A DNA stretch of 64,000 bases. Source: Datisca glomerata. Its lineage: Eukaryota; Streptophyta; Magnoliopsida; Cucurbitales; Datiscaceae. The notes under the pieces are model-generated. The model was not told the origin of the DNA. It searched no databases and saw nothing but the letters and a program-made list of their open reading frames with translations. The stretch is from the NCBI GenBank assembly GCA_003255025.1, contig QANY01013423.1, positions 591,828 to 655,827 of the forward strand. Reading direction: 5' to 3'. Below, in pieces: positions 11,700 to 23,518 of this stretch (the first letter of the stretch is position 1; each line of letters begins with the position of its first letter). A program made the translations under genes and the position numbers.

Positions 11700-11935
11700 G
11701 AAAGATTTGCCCTAGCCCAAGTAGTCGGAGCTAGTAATTTTGTCCAAACTATATCTGCCAGGCTGTCGGAACGAGTTCTATCCAAACTAGATCTGCCCAA
11801 GCAGCCCAAGATTCCCAAGAATCCCAAGCTTCCCAAGCTTCACGAGTCAACCAAGCATATGGAAGAGAAGGACGAGTAGGAACAGGAGGAAGATCGGGAA
11901 GAGGAGGACGAGCTGGAAGAGGAATAATTCTATAG
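11700..11935 (+). pseudogene. MULE transposase C-terminal tail
   Basis: A frame ending at the stop at 11933-11935 encodes a SQA/SQE-rich run and then GREGRVGTGGRSGRGGRAGR, a Gly/Arg-rich tail of the kind that ends many plant MULE transposases after the zinc knuckle. An acceptor-like TATATGTAG precedes it. With the knuckle at 10850-10890 it is probably the end of the same dead gene, with the ndhE fragment and GATAGTGTACT repeats in between. Confidence 0.45.
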
Positions 11936-12139
11936 TTTAATATATTTGTAATCTATGTATTTATCTTTTGGAACTCCGTGAACATGGATTTTTTTTGTTG
12001 ACCTTTATATGGATGGCGAACATTTTTTTGTGTTGACCTTTTTTGCTTTGGTCTTAAGGTGAATGGTTAACAATATGTGAATTAGAAATGTTTAATATGT
12101 TAGTATTTATGTGAATTAGATATATATTAAGGAGAGTTT

Positions 12140-12288
12140 AAGTGCAATGCTAATGCATACTCCCAACATTACTCGAGAAAATATCAATACATACTCCCAA
12201 CATTAAATGAGAGAGTGTGTGGGTGAGAGAGGGGGGAGAGAAAAAGAGAGCAAGATAGAGAAAGAAAAAGAGAGAGTGTGGGGGGAGT

Positions 12289-12324
<36 letters not shown>

Positions 12325-12720
12325 ATGTGAGAGAGTGGAGAGAGAGTGTGAGAGAGAATGTGAGAAAGTGGAGAGCGAGAGAGAGAGTAAGCGAGAGGGG
12401 AGAGAGAGAGAGAGAGCGAGAGAGAGAGAACGAGAGGGAGAGAGAAATAGAGAGAGAGAGAGAATGAGACATAGAGAGAGGTGAGAGAGGGAGAGAGAGT
12501 GTGGGGGGAGAGTGGGGGAGAGAGAGTGTGTGTGAGAGAGAAAGTGTGTGAGCGAGAGGGGGGAGAGAGAGACAAAGAGAGAGAAAGTGTGGGGGGGGGG
12601 GAGTGATAGAGCATGTCAATACATACTTCCAAATTAAATGAGAAAATTTCGATAAATACTCCAAATATTACTCTAGAAAATGTCAATATATACTCTCAAT
12701 ATTAAATAAGAAAATGTCAT
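12140..12720. repeat. Purine-only tract inside a short tandem repeat
   Basis: From about 12208 to 12605 the plus strand is almost entirely A and G, mostly (GA)n with T in TGTG and GTGTG breaks. Copies of a phrase like AATACATACTCCCAACATTA lie on both sides (12150-12205 and 12610-12710), so the microsatellite expanded within a minisatellite. Long open frames on both strands here are low-complexity artefacts. Confidence 0.85.
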
Positions 12721-14030
12721 TTTTTTAGTAGATACATTGAAAATGCCCATACAACTAACAATGACCAAAATACAATAACATAAGTCTAATTCTTCTCCAA
12801 ACTTGCAATCTTCTAATTGTTCATTTACATTTCTATATTTAACTGTATTATATCTTCTTCAAGGATTGTGATATTTTTGCATTTATGACTACCGGATGGA
12901 GGATCAAACCATTCGAAATAATCACATCCATAGTCTTCCTGCATTGGTTATACAATAAACTTAAGATTCATTAAGTCATTAAAAACTTAAATTTATTCAT
13001 GAACTCAAATTATATCATAATTCAAACCTCAAATATGTCGCACCCGAAGAACCTGTAAAAAATGGTAATGGCAGAGACAAAACAATGGAGGAAAAATTGA
13101 ATTATCTTTCTTTTACATTATGTGGCGTATATATACAGGAGACACAAGATAAATAGCAAACAAATTCTAAGGCTACAATGACGTGATCCCCTTTTTGTGG
13201 GATTCGAATAACACCAATATAGGAAAGTAGATAAAAGACACTAATGGAAAATAATCGACTCCACTACGATACAGCTAATAGAACCTTCGTCTTGAATTCT
13301 CATCTGTCAAAAAAGTCTTTAATGGAACCCTAATACCACAGTAACAATACTTAATTAGTACTCCCCCTCTAATCTCAGGCGAAACACTAACAGTTGCAGC
13401 CATCAAATGGATTCTAGGAACAAAATGAAAAATAGCACAAATAATACCACATTAAACTTCAGTATATAACTTTAGAAAATTATGAAAATTATCACTGAGA
13501 AAATTACGAAATTTTTCAGAAAACAACTTCAAAGAATCATTTCAGAAAACAAAATCAGAAACCCACGTAAATTCCTCAATTATATCTCTTGTACAATACA
13601 TATCTCTCATAACTTATTTTCACAAGTATAATACAATACATATCTCTCATAACTTACACCTTGAGCCCCCATATAATATACTATCATTTGTACAATACAT
13701 ATACGTAAATTCCTCAATTATATCTCTCATAACTTATTTTAACGAGTATAATCAATAGTATAACTTTGGCTTACAAGTTACAACCATGGGATACCGTTAC
13801 AAAGAACAATTTAAGAACAAGAAAAATCCAGTAATAAGAAGTTAAAACAAATCAATTCCCATTTTCAAAAACCAGCATGAACTACCAACATTTCCTTTGT
13901 TTCATTGGGTGAAATTTCACCAAAGAAAACTACCCAGGCGAAACAAAATCAGAAACCCACCTCTGCGATGGAACCCCCGGCGACGAGAAACACCGATCAT
14001 TCCCCCTTCGATGTCCTCACTGCCTGCGAA
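12721..14030. repeat. AT-rich repeat region with imperfect tandem units
   Basis: No gene is recognised. Between 13560 and 13760 a unit built around ACAATACATATCTCTCATAA and CCTCAATTATATCTC is repeated three to four times in imperfect form. The GC-rich patch at 13950-14100 gives short overlapping open frames interrupted by a poly-C run; they match nothing known to me. Confidence 0.5.
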
Positions 14031-14034
14031 GAAC

Positions 14035-14061
14035 CCCACCCCCCCNCCCCCCCCCCCCCCC
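14035..14061. other. Poly-C run with an ambiguous base
   Basis: About 25 cytosines with one N at 14046. A long homopolymer with an N usually marks unresolved consensus, so its length should not be trusted. Confidence 0.8.
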
Positions 14062-15143
14062 TCGATGGCCTCACCCTCTGCGAAATAGCCCTCTTCGATT
14101 TTTTACCTGTGCAATAATAGCCCTCTTTTAGGACATTAGACAGAGACAAAACGCGCATTTTTTTTAATTTATGACCAAACGTGCATTTTGTTAGGGAAGG
14201 ATAATTTTGTTCAAATGTTGGTCACCAGGTGACCAAGTAAACATATAAAATATGAAAAATCTAAAAGAATTAGTCTACTTGCTAGCTCGCGGAAGTTAAA
14301 AAGAAAATTAAAAAGATGTCAAAATTGAGAGGTATATTTAAAAATTAATCAAAGTTGAAGTGGTGTTAATTTTAGGGACACCACTTCAACTTTAAGTAAA
14401 TAAAATTATATTGCAAATAAAATTATATTGCAACGCCCTTTAGTAATTCCCAAAGTTTTAAAATTTTGTAGAACTATCAAATTTAACTGTTTTTCATTCC
14501 TCACCATTAATTGGATGATAAATGAATACGGTCATATATTACTAATATATTCGAGTAGATCGATAATTTTAAAATTAAACATGTTTGAACGAAAATAGTA
14601 CACAGTTCTGAGGAAGGCGCTCTTTTCTTTTTGTTTATAAAAATCAATTGAACAGGTTGACAGTAAATCAATTATTAAATAGTCAATGTCAATCTTTTTC
14701 TTAATTTTCCCTTTCTTGGATATAGAATTTTATCTCTCTCATTAATTGATTATATGGTTTTCTTCCCTTTGATGACTATACATATGCATATATATATTTA
14801 TATGTATATATGTAGAGAGACTTAATTAAGAACCGTTTGGGATTACTTTTGGAGCATTTAAAAGTGATTATTTCTTAAGTTTAGTTTATTTAATTTTTTC
14901 TTTGGCAAAGAAATTTCATGTTTTGATTCTTACTTTTTAATTAAATTGATTAATATTTAACAGATATCATTTATTTACAAAAAAAATGTCAATATTATTG
15001 GGAACAGCTGCATTACTTTTTTTTTCTTCAATTAAAATGACCCTTCAAATATTTAAAAGAGTAAACCATGTACTCTAGAATCTAACCCATATATTTACCG
15101 ATTTATATGTACATTCCAGATATCGTCAATATTAACGTTCACA
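14062..15143. other. Intergenic region upstream of the molybdate transporter
   Basis: AT-rich, no coding frame. A dinucleotide-rich stretch near 14780-14815 (TATATATATTTATATGTA) is the only evident simple repeat. It probably contains the distal promoter of the gene at 15195. Confidence 0.4.
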
Positions 15144-15151
15144 TATAAATA
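15144..15151 (+). promoter_or_regulatory. TATA box of the molybdate transporter gene
   Basis: TATAAATA lies 51 bp before the start codon. With the usual 30-bp offset the start site would fall near 15175, leaving a leader of about 20 nt. Confidence 0.55.
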
Positions 15152-15194
15152 AGTCTCATTCGAAATAGCAATCATCAATAGTAGCAAAAAATTA

Positions 15195-16676
15195 ATGGAG
15201 TCACAAAACCCACAAGCAGTACACCTTGAATCCAAACAAAATCAGACCGAGTCGCAAAAAGCCTCCAACTCCTCATCAATTTATGAAATCTTTGCTAATT
15301 CAACACTTAAACTGAGAAAAAACATGACATTTCAATCTATATGGACAGAGCTGAATGGGGCAATGGGGGATTTAGGCACATACATACCAATAGTACTAGC
15401 CATGTCACTAGCCAAAGGCCTTGATTTAGGCACAACACTGATATTTACAGGAATATTTGACATTCTAGCAGGAGTCATCTATGGTGTTCCAATGGCAGTA
15501 CAGCCCATGAAGTCCATAGTAGCAGTAGCAATGTCAAATGACTCGGATAATTTTGGGATCCAAGAGGTTATGGCCGCTGGGATTTGCACTGGTGGAATCA
15601 TGTTGGTTTTGGGTGTTTTGGGGTTAATGAAATTGTTTTATAAGCTAATTCCTCTTTCTGTTGTCAGAGGGGTTCAGCTTGCTCAGGGCTTGTCATTTGC
15701 AGTCACTGCAATCAGATATATTCTGAAAAATCAGGACTTTTCTAGCTCACAATCTGTGGGTGATGATAGGCATTGGGTTGGGTTGGATGGCTTGGTTTTG
15801 GCCCTTGTTTGTGCTTGCTTTATTGTGATTGTTAATGGTGCTGGTGATGATTCTAAAGAAAATGATGACTCAGAAGAGATTATTATTGGTAATGGTGAAT
15901 TGGGTTTTGATCAGAAAAGTGTTAGGGTGAGTAGAAGATTGAGGGAATTTATTTTCTCACTTCCTTGTGCATTTATGATATTTTCTCTAGGCATGGCTTT
16001 GGCTTTTCTTAGGCATCCTAAGGTAGTGAATTCTATTAGAGTCGGACCGTCGTCGATCGGAGTCATTAAAATATCGAGACGAGCGTGGAAAAATGGATTC
16101 ATCAAAGGCACGATTCCTCAGTTGCCTTTGACGATCTTGAATTCTGTGATTGCAGTATGTAGATTGACGTCCGATCTGTTTCCAGAAAAGGAAGTGTCAG
16201 TTACATTGGTTTCAATAACAGTAGGGGTGATGAACGTGGTCGGGTGTTGGTTCGGGGTGGTTCCATGCTGTCACGGAGCTGGCGGGCTAGCCGGACACTA
16301 CAAGTTTGGGGGGAGGAGTGGTGGGTGTGTGGTCCTTCTTGGTGTAGCCAAATTTGTATTGGGTTTAGTACTGGGAACTTCTTTGCTTAAAGTATTGAGC
16401 CAATTCCCAGTTGGGGTATTAGGGGTGATGCTTTTGTTTGCTGCCATTGAATTAGCCATGGCTTCAAGAGACATGAAGAATTCAAAGGAAGAAGCTTTTG
16501 TGATGTTGATTTGCACATCAGTTTCACTGGCTTGCTCCACTGCATCACTTGGCTTTGTGTGTGGGATCATCGTTTATCTACTTCTTAAGCTAAGAAACTT
16601 CAGTTATAAGGATCAAGTTGAATCTCTTATGAAGATGTGTGGTTTCCAAAAGCACATCACAAACCAAGTATCTTAG
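15195..16676 (+). CDS. MOT1: Molybdate transporter, MOT1 family (group 5 sulfate-transporter-like)
   Basis: A single uninterrupted frame of 493 residues, intronless like the Arabidopsis MOT1 genes (about 456-464 residues). After a 45-residue polar N-terminus comes the family signature ELNGAMGDLGTYIPIV (about residues 53-68), then GTTLIFTGIFDILAGVIYG and the VPMAVQPMKSI motif, and about ten hydrophobic spans up to residue 470. A polar insert of about 35 residues rich in D, E and N (about 217-250) splits the transporter core. The STAS domain of true sulfate transporters is absent, as expected for this family. Family members import molybdate for molybdenum-cofactor enzymes and sit in the plasma membrane, mitochondria or vacuole; which applies here cannot be read from the sequence. 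The start is the first ATG after the TATA box. Confidence 0.95.
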   Translation: MESQNPQAVHLESKQNQTESQKASNSSSIYEIFANSTLKLRKNMTFQSIWTELNGAMGDLGTYIPIVLAMSLAKGLDLGTTLIFTGIFDILAGVIYGVPMAVQPMKSIVAVAMSNDSDNFGIQEVMAAGICTGGIMLVLGVLGLMKLFYKLIPLSVVRGVQLAQGLSFAVTAIRYILKNQDFSSSQSVGDDRHWVGLDGLVLALVCACFIVIVNGAGDDSKENDDSEEIIIGNGELGFDQKSVRVSRRLREFIFSLPCAFMIFSLGMALAFLRHPKVVNSIRVGPSSIGVIKISRRAWKNGFIKGTIPQLPLTILNSVIAVCRLTSDLFPEKEVSVTLVSITVGVMNVVGCWFGVVPCCHGAGGLAGHYKFGGRSGGCVVLLGVAKFVLGLVLGTSLLKVLSQFPVGVLGVMLLFAAIELAMASRDMKNSKEEAFVMLICTSVSLACSTASLGFVCGIIVYLLLKLRNFSYKDQVESLMKMCGFQKHITNQVS

Positions 16677-17153
16677 TTCTCTTATTATAATTCTTACTGG
16701 GAAATTAAATATGTTTTTTGAATTTCTAAAATAGGTATGTTACATTGATATTATCTTTATGCACTAAAAGTAGCTTAGTTTGGTTTGTACATTTTCTCCT
16801 TAATATTTTACACCTTGACAGAAAAGATTTGTTATCTAAAAAAATGATATTTATGATCGTTATAATTTGATATTGTACGCGGTCTCGATTTAGACATAAT
16901 AAATGAATATATAAAGAAAAACACATCCGTATGAATAGAGTAATTTTATATAACACTGCAATATTCAGTTGATAAAATAGCGAGATAAAAACAAAATCGT
17001 TTCCTAAAAGGAGTCAAATGGATAAAAAAGAAAAGAAATCTGAAAAGGGGATGTGAAAACGATAAGAATTAAAAGAAGTTAAGTTTATTAGTTAGTACAG
17101 TACAGTGAAGGTAAGGAAGTGGATGAGCTGAACTGAGAGCAAAGAGAGTAGCA
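16677..17153. other. Intergenic, 3' end of MOT1 and promoter of the PsbP-domain gene
   Basis: No coding frame. It holds the MOT1 3' UTR (AT-rich after 16676) and the upstream region of the next plus-strand gene. No clear TATA box was found for the latter. Confidence 0.4.
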
Positions 17154-17224
17154 ATGGTTCTATCTCCCTCTCTCTCTCTTTTCACTCCCAATTATCCTTC
17201 TTTCCCAAACCTTATATTTCTCAG

Positions 17225-17297
<73 letters not shown>

Positions 17298-18031
17298 ATC
17301 TCCAATAAAAGTTATGGTGCTCTCAGAAGGCAGAGCAGAAGCATGCTGCAACAGGAGTGTGCATTAGGTCGAAATCTCAATTTATGTTCGAGTGCTATTT
17401 CAAACCACACATCAAAGCTTGGGTTTTGCAGAAGGGATATATTGCTATTTGGTCTTTCTTCCTCAGTACCTCTAATATTCCCTTCTTCAGGTACCCTTGA
17501 TTTGAGTGTAAAGATTCTTCTTTCCTTCGAATTCCCGATGGTTAGAAAATTTGATTTACGTTTTGAATTTCACCATTTCAGGGTCTTCTGCAGAGGAGGA
17601 TTTGAAGATGGACACAATGATTGATGAAATAAATGCTTATTCTTATCTTTACCCTGTGGAATTGCCATCTAATAAGTCTATCTTCAAGTGGTAGGTATTT
17701 TGATTAATTTTGTATATCAATTGCTATATTAGCATGGTAAGCTCATCATCTTCATCGGTTCAAGAAAAACGGCTTTTTGAGTTGAAAACAGGTATAGACT
17801 TCAGACCAAGTTATAACCATGCTACAATTCCACCATGTTTACTGAGTTTCAATAGACCATTTGAAGATATAACTATTTAAGAACCAAATTATTGGGTCTA
17901 TTAGGTTGACGAATATCCAACCATTGCTTTGCTCTGTTGATCATTATTTTGTCCGAAATTTTCTTCGCTGCTTGTGGTTTTCATTATGGTAATCAACCAC
18001 AAGTCTTGAATGTTGAGTAGAGAATATAAAT

Positions 18032-18096
<65 letters not shown>

Positions 18097-19818
18097 TATT
18101 TTGTTTGGTATAGAATGCAGTTGGATGTTAACATCTTGAATTATATCATGCAATGACTAGTTTTTCTTATCTTGGCACCTAGATGTTTCATCATTGTTAT
18201 TTGTCCTTATATTGTAGGATCTCTGACACTTTTTATCTATTTAAGGGTGGAATCCAGAAAGCCCGAGCGATATTCATCAGCTGCTCCCTTGTCCCGTATG
18301 TTCAAGTTTCACATTGTATATTTGTCGAACACAAAAATATATTCAAACAATAATTTAATTGAAATCTTAACAACACAAAGCCATGAATGCTGATTGTATG
18401 ATTGTTCTAACTGGAAACTATTCTGCACATATTACAGCTGATGCACGTCTACGAATTGTTTCAGAGCGGGTCGATATCATTGATAACCTCATCATTTCCG
18501 TTTCGGTATACCATTTACTTCCAAAAGAAAATGCCACTCCTTTTGTTTTATTCTATAGTTCATGATGTATTTCCTTTGGTTCAGATAGGTCCTCCAAATT
18601 CAATGTTTATAAAATCGACGGACAAGAGCACTTGGACTGCAAAAGATGTTGCTGACTCTGTTTTATCTGATAAGTCTGCACTGGTAATGTTTTACCTTTC
18701 TACCACTGCACTGTAATCTATCTTCTACACTACTTTGATAAGACATTGACGATCGTGCATTTCTACCCCATTTGTTATCACAATTCTTTGCATCTCCCTT
18801 ACCTTTTGAGATATCGACCTATCCAGCATACAAAAACTTTCTTCAAAATGTAACTTGGATTATGCACCTAAGAAATTCAGATTAGAACTCTAAACTTGGG
18901 AACCATCTCTGGGACCATTTACATAAGAAGCACTGCATCATTTGCAACTGTAACTATGAAAAGTTGGTGCCATCAATGAAAATAATGAACTACAAATCTT
19001 GAGTTGTCCACTATTTGTCTCGGACTTCTGGATTAAGTAAGGATGCTTTTAGCTAAACTCCTACTCTTTCTTGCAGCGAGTCACCTCAAGCCAGCGTATA
19101 GCTGAGAGTTCGGTTATTGATGCTCATTCTAGTGAAGTACGTGCATATTTTATCCATAAACTTAGTTAAAGTATTATTCACCTGGTGGATAGACTAGACG
19201 TGTATTTTTTATTATACAAAAATTGCATCTCTTCAGATTGATGGTGAGCCATACTGGTATTATGAGTACCTGGTTCGCAAGTCACCTACAAAAAGTGTGA
19301 GTAACAGTTTACAATTTTAACTTTGACCGGAGAAAAATGTTTCAGTGATGTAATGGTTTGTTGATGTTGGTTATGAAATCTGTCAGGTTCTAGAATCTAA
19401 CATCTTCCGGCATTATGTTGCTTCGACAGTTGAGCGAGATGGTAAGTCCTTAAATCTCGTTCCTACTGTTTGTTTGCTGTCGTACAAGGATGGGATAGTA
19501 TAGAACTTGTTTATACCCTTTTCCTTTCTTTTTCCCTTTTCACTTGTCAAAACCAAGCTTCCGAGGATATTAGCTTCGCCAAAAATAAGAAGCAAGAATT
19601 CATATCTAAAATACTGGTGAAATATGTCTCGTCTGACTGCTCTCTTAACGAGAGAGAACAAAAAATGATAGTTTATGAACAAAAAATGATAGTTTATATC
19701 TTTCTTATGGTGCTATCGCCCTTCCAAATCCTTCTCTTTGACGTTTAACCTTATCAGCATGATTTCAGGTTACTTGTATTCCCTCAATGCTTCAACTTTA
19801 AACAAGCAATGGGACACC

Positions 19819-19875
<57 letters not shown>

Positions 19876-20040
19876 ATCCTGATTTTCATAGTTGTATATA
19901 GATTTGCATGTGCTTACTAGAACTGCTTTCTCTGTGATCAGATGGGGCCTCTTTTAGAAAAAACTGTAGCTTCTTTTCGCCTTCTTCCTCCCACAGAGAA
20001 CTATGTTCCTCCATTCAAAGATCCATGGAGATTTTGGTGA
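17154..20040 (+). CDS. PPD5: PsbP domain-containing protein 5-like, thylakoid lumen
   Basis: Eleven exons can be joined with GT-AG introns and consistent phase: 17154-17224, 17327-17490, 17582-17690, 18246-18295, 18438-18505, 18585-18683, 19077-19136, 19237-19296, 19387-19441, 19769-19818 and 19942-20040. The product is 294 residues, close to the Arabidopsis PPD5 length as I recall it. The N-terminus is a chloroplast transit peptide followed by CRRDILLFGLSSSVPLIF, a twin-arginine lumen-targeting signal. The PsbP fold runs from about residue 100 (YSYLYPVELPSNKSIFKW) through ERVDIIDNLIISV to the conserved end PPFKDPWRFW. PsbP-like proteins act in the thylakoid lumen around the photosystems; PPD5 has also been linked to strigolactone-related phenotypes. 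Introns 1 and 10 start with long (CT)n microsatellites directly after the splice donor. Confidence 0.93.
17228..17294. repeat. (CT)n microsatellite in intron 1
   Basis: About 33 CT units start within 4 bp of the splice donor of intron 1 of the PsbP-domain gene and form most of that 102-bp intron. Confidence 0.95.
18035..18096. repeat. (CT)n(CA)n compound microsatellite in intron 3
   Basis: About 20 CT units switch directly to about 10 CA units inside intron 3 of the PsbP-domain gene. Confidence 0.95.
19824..19874. repeat. (CT)n microsatellite in intron 10
   Basis: About 25 CT units directly follow the splice donor GTAAGT of intron 10 of the PsbP-domain gene. Confidence 0.95.
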
Positions 20041-20717
20041 CAACCATTTTCTTATCCTTGCATTTTTGTTTCCAAATAACAATAACCATGCGGCACTCGA
20101 GGATTTAAAGAATATTTTTTCTTGTTTAACTTATTTTCTGCAACGCTTACTTCCTTACAAAGGAAAACAAAGTTCACTAATCCTTTTGTAGAAATCACTT
20201 CTTGTTTACCTCATCCTCTTGATTTAGCTGAATAGATTGAACATTAAACCCGTTCAAGTGTGTGACAGAAATGGTGGTTTACACCCAAAAGTAATTTGCA
20301 AAACAAAAACACTATTTTTTAACTATAATTGATGGAAAATTATGAATTAAGATAAATACGTTAAACAAGGCAATGCCATTCTCACGTAGCCTAGAAAGGA
20401 AACGAATAGGCAAGTTGAATAAATGGGTGCGGTATGGATCATGTTCGATAACTCACTGTCTTCAACCATGGTCTCAAGGAGATCATACAAATATCACTGG
20501 GAACCATATTTGATAATAAGCAAAAAGGTTCATTTTATTGTTTTCAACAACTCGCGATTTACAAATAAATACATACAGATGGCATGACGTTATGCAAACT
20601 GGGCATTCCACGGTAGCAATGGATAATAAGCAGCCAAAAAAGACACTAATTCTCTTTCTTTGATCCAAAATACACAGATTATCTTCATTCGTTCCCGTTT
20701 CTATCTCGGTAATATGA

Positions 20718-22929
20718 CTATGCCACAAAGAATAGGAAGACCATAAGGAAAAAAATTAGTACAAAGAAAATTTTGATCATCAACCACCTATTTGATGATA
20801 TACTGTTGAGATACTTTAGCAAAGCCCCTTGAGCCCCCTCCACGTTTGACAAAGTGTCATCCATGTTCTCATCAATCCTGTGACAAAAGACCAGAATCAA
20901 CGGATAAGTGTTTATGGAAATCCGAAGAGGAAATGATAAATAATTGAATCAACATAATAATTGAAAGCAATTCACCTTCCCAAGAGACGTCTCGCTAATC
21001 TAAATTTATAAGCTATTTCCACACTAACATGTGCATGGTAGGTTCTTCAAGAGGGTGTCAATAGGCTTCAACTATGCCTATTAGAAAGGAACCATGTGGC
21101 CTACACATTCTCGTCCTGATAGTTGTTTTAACATTTAAAATCGGACTATTGGTGGGTGTTGTGTTTATAAAAGGTGAGGGACTAACATATCATTTTTCAA
21201 AGGTGAGAGACTAATGTGTCCTTCAAAGGTGAGGGACTATAGTGTCATTTTTCTGGGGTGAGGAACTAAAGTGAAACTGAGGAGAAAGGTTAAGAGACAT
21301 TATCTCGTTTACCCTAAAAAAAGGTAAAAGCAACACAAATCTCCTAACTAATAAACTTGTTTTGTTCCTAGTACCGGTAAATAACTCCAGTGCACCCCAG
21401 CGTATCACACTCAACAATAACAATTATCCCAGGGTATCACTTTCATAAAAAGAAAAAGAAGTGAACAAATGGAATGATGCATCTTTAAGGCTGCCACCAA
21501 CTGATACCGACAAACTAGGTAAAACTATCATTAAAAATCTCCTAATGAGTCAATCGTGAACAAGCAACCAATCTTCTCACTCCCCACCAAAATACAACTC
21601 GTCCTACCTTGGCCATCTATCGCAACAAAATAAGTAGTTTAAAAGCAGCCCAAGAATAATAAAATCTCTTAACAATCTAATTCAGTCTGTCTCTAAACCT
21701 GAAGACTTTTGAGTTTGTTTATCCAATCAAACTCATACTCAGGTTTCACACTCAGCAGACCGATGAGTAATAAATAGGTTCGATCTTCTGTCTAACCCCA
21801 ACCGTCCCAGCTATGACAGGTTCATTGTGATATTAATTTAAGGAAATATGTGACGGGAAGTATAATACATAACATGCAGCACATGGCACATAAGAAAATG
21901 TAGTAAGGAATCATGACTAGTTTCTAGAGATTTTGTTAGAGTTGAGTTAAATGCGAGGGGAGAGAAGAGGAAAAACCTGATTGCAATCTCTCCTTGCTGA
22001 GATACCAGGGTTGCTAGCTGGTTGAAGATGTTGCTCAACTCATGAATAGTGGACTCAACATTCTGAAGAGCTTCAGCCCTGCTCTGCATGTAACTGTCTT
22101 GCAATGGAACCATCTGCTGTTGCTGTTGCTGCTGTTGTAGCAGTGGCTGACTCTCCCCATCCAACTGCTTCCTATACAACCAAAAAATAAATTTCCACTT
22201 GACTATAATATGTAAACGTTGCGAAAGGTCTCACTACACAGGAAACTAAAAAATATTGCTAAAAAAGGATGTCAATAACATCAAAGATAAAACTGAATTT
22301 CATCAGTTACAAGGTAGCTTAGTACAAATGCATGCTACAAATATGCCAAAGCAACTACCTATCAGACGACTGGGGCAAAGATGTCGAGCCATTAGCCCAT
22401 GGAGGAGGGGGCGTGTTCGAGGCACTAGCAGCTGCCCTGGTAACCAGTGGACGTTGACGTACAAAAGGATTTGTAGATTCCTTAGAAGCAGTAGAAGAAA
22501 ATAATTGTCTTCTGTTCTCGTGAACCTTCAAGTTCTTCACATACCAACAACATGTTATAAGTACTACAAGGAATACTGTGTAAGAGCTAAATTAAACAAA
22601 TCCAACAAGCACTAGTATAGCACAATGGCCTTACCTCCGTTCTCATGGTAAGAACTTCTTTGAATTCTTTTGTAGTACTCATCAACCGATTCTTCAGGTC
22701 ATCTACAACAGTTGTTGAATGACTAGTGGTGTCACTGGAGATATTCCCGCTTTCATTTCTGGAGTTGCAGACGAGCTGAAGGTCAACAACTGCAGAGTTC
22801 AATGCAGTAATGTCCTGCTTGATGACTGCTGTCAGCTCCTGGATCTCCATTGTGGGGTCATCAAAAACTGAAGTCCTCTTTGCCACTGACAATCACGAGA
22901 TTTACATGAAAAACTTAGCATCAAGCCTT

Positions 22930-22960
<31 letters not shown>

Positions 22961-23518
22961 CAGTAGCCATTGTGCATACATTATGCTAAAAGCATGATCA
23001 ATCTTCGTTCTGACTTTCTCTACAATAAACTCATAACCACTTCAAAATCCAATGATCTAAATTAACACTGTCTTTCCAATCCATTCACATGGATGTCTGC
23101 TAATTGACTCAGAGATTTAACAATATCAACATGACTTCAGAAATCTGAATCACAGCATGTAATCGACTTCTACATCCATTTAGAGCCATGTGGTCAAACA
23201 TTTACACCTGGTCCAATGTCTAGGAAGTTTGCCCGTGTAACAATGCTTATGGTCAGTCAAAGATCATTTTGGTTACTTACACTTCGCCAATTTTGCAAGT
23301 TTTTGTGATGTCTGATGAATTCCATATCCAATTTTGGAAGCTCTCCTGTTAAATTCAGATTGAATTGCAACTGCAGAACGCTGATCCTCTGATTTCGAAC
23401 CACTACTGGGCCCATTATGCCCCGACCCAGATGACGAAAACTTCCTTAGCCTCTCTACTACACTTTGGAACTCCTGCGTCCTATCCCTAAATGACGATTG
23501 GGCTGTTTTAACAGACAT
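20718..23518 (-). CDS. SYP32: Golgi syntaxin, Qa-SNARE of the SYP3 group (SYP32-like)
   Basis: Five exons on the minus strand join in frame: 23518-23281, 22885-22635, 22534-22359, 22171-21977 and 20877-20718, giving 339 residues. The N-terminus SSFRDRTQEF is the Sed5/syntaxin-5-type start that binds Sly1-like proteins. An Habc-like helical region follows (about 50-170), then a linker with STNPFVRQRPL and a short poly-Gln run (about residues 233-240). The Qa-SNARE helix runs from about 245 to 315, with central Gln in LATLVSQQGEI, and the last 22 residues are the tail anchor. SYP31/32 are the Qa-SNAREs of ER-Golgi traffic. The start at 23518 is the first ATG of the frame. Intron 4 is long (1.1 kb) and carries short repeats. 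Confidence 0.95.
21160..21300. repeat. Short tandem phrase in SYP32 intron 4
   Basis: Four imperfect copies of GGTGAGGGACTAA-like words, some followed by TGTCATTTTTC, spaced about 30 bp apart. No known function; probably a transposon fragment. Confidence 0.55.
22930..22958. repeat. (GT)n microsatellite in SYP32 intron 1
   Basis: About 14 GT units in intron 1 of the syntaxin gene. Confidence 0.9.

Noticed and set aside
12150..12686. Long overlapping open frames on both strands (178, 153 and 86 codons)
   Set aside because: They come from the (GA)n tract, which lacks stops in most frames; composition is only S/L/P or E/R.
13897..14117. Two overlapping frames containing the N
   Set aside because: They depend on a poly-C run of uncertain length and show no conserved motif.
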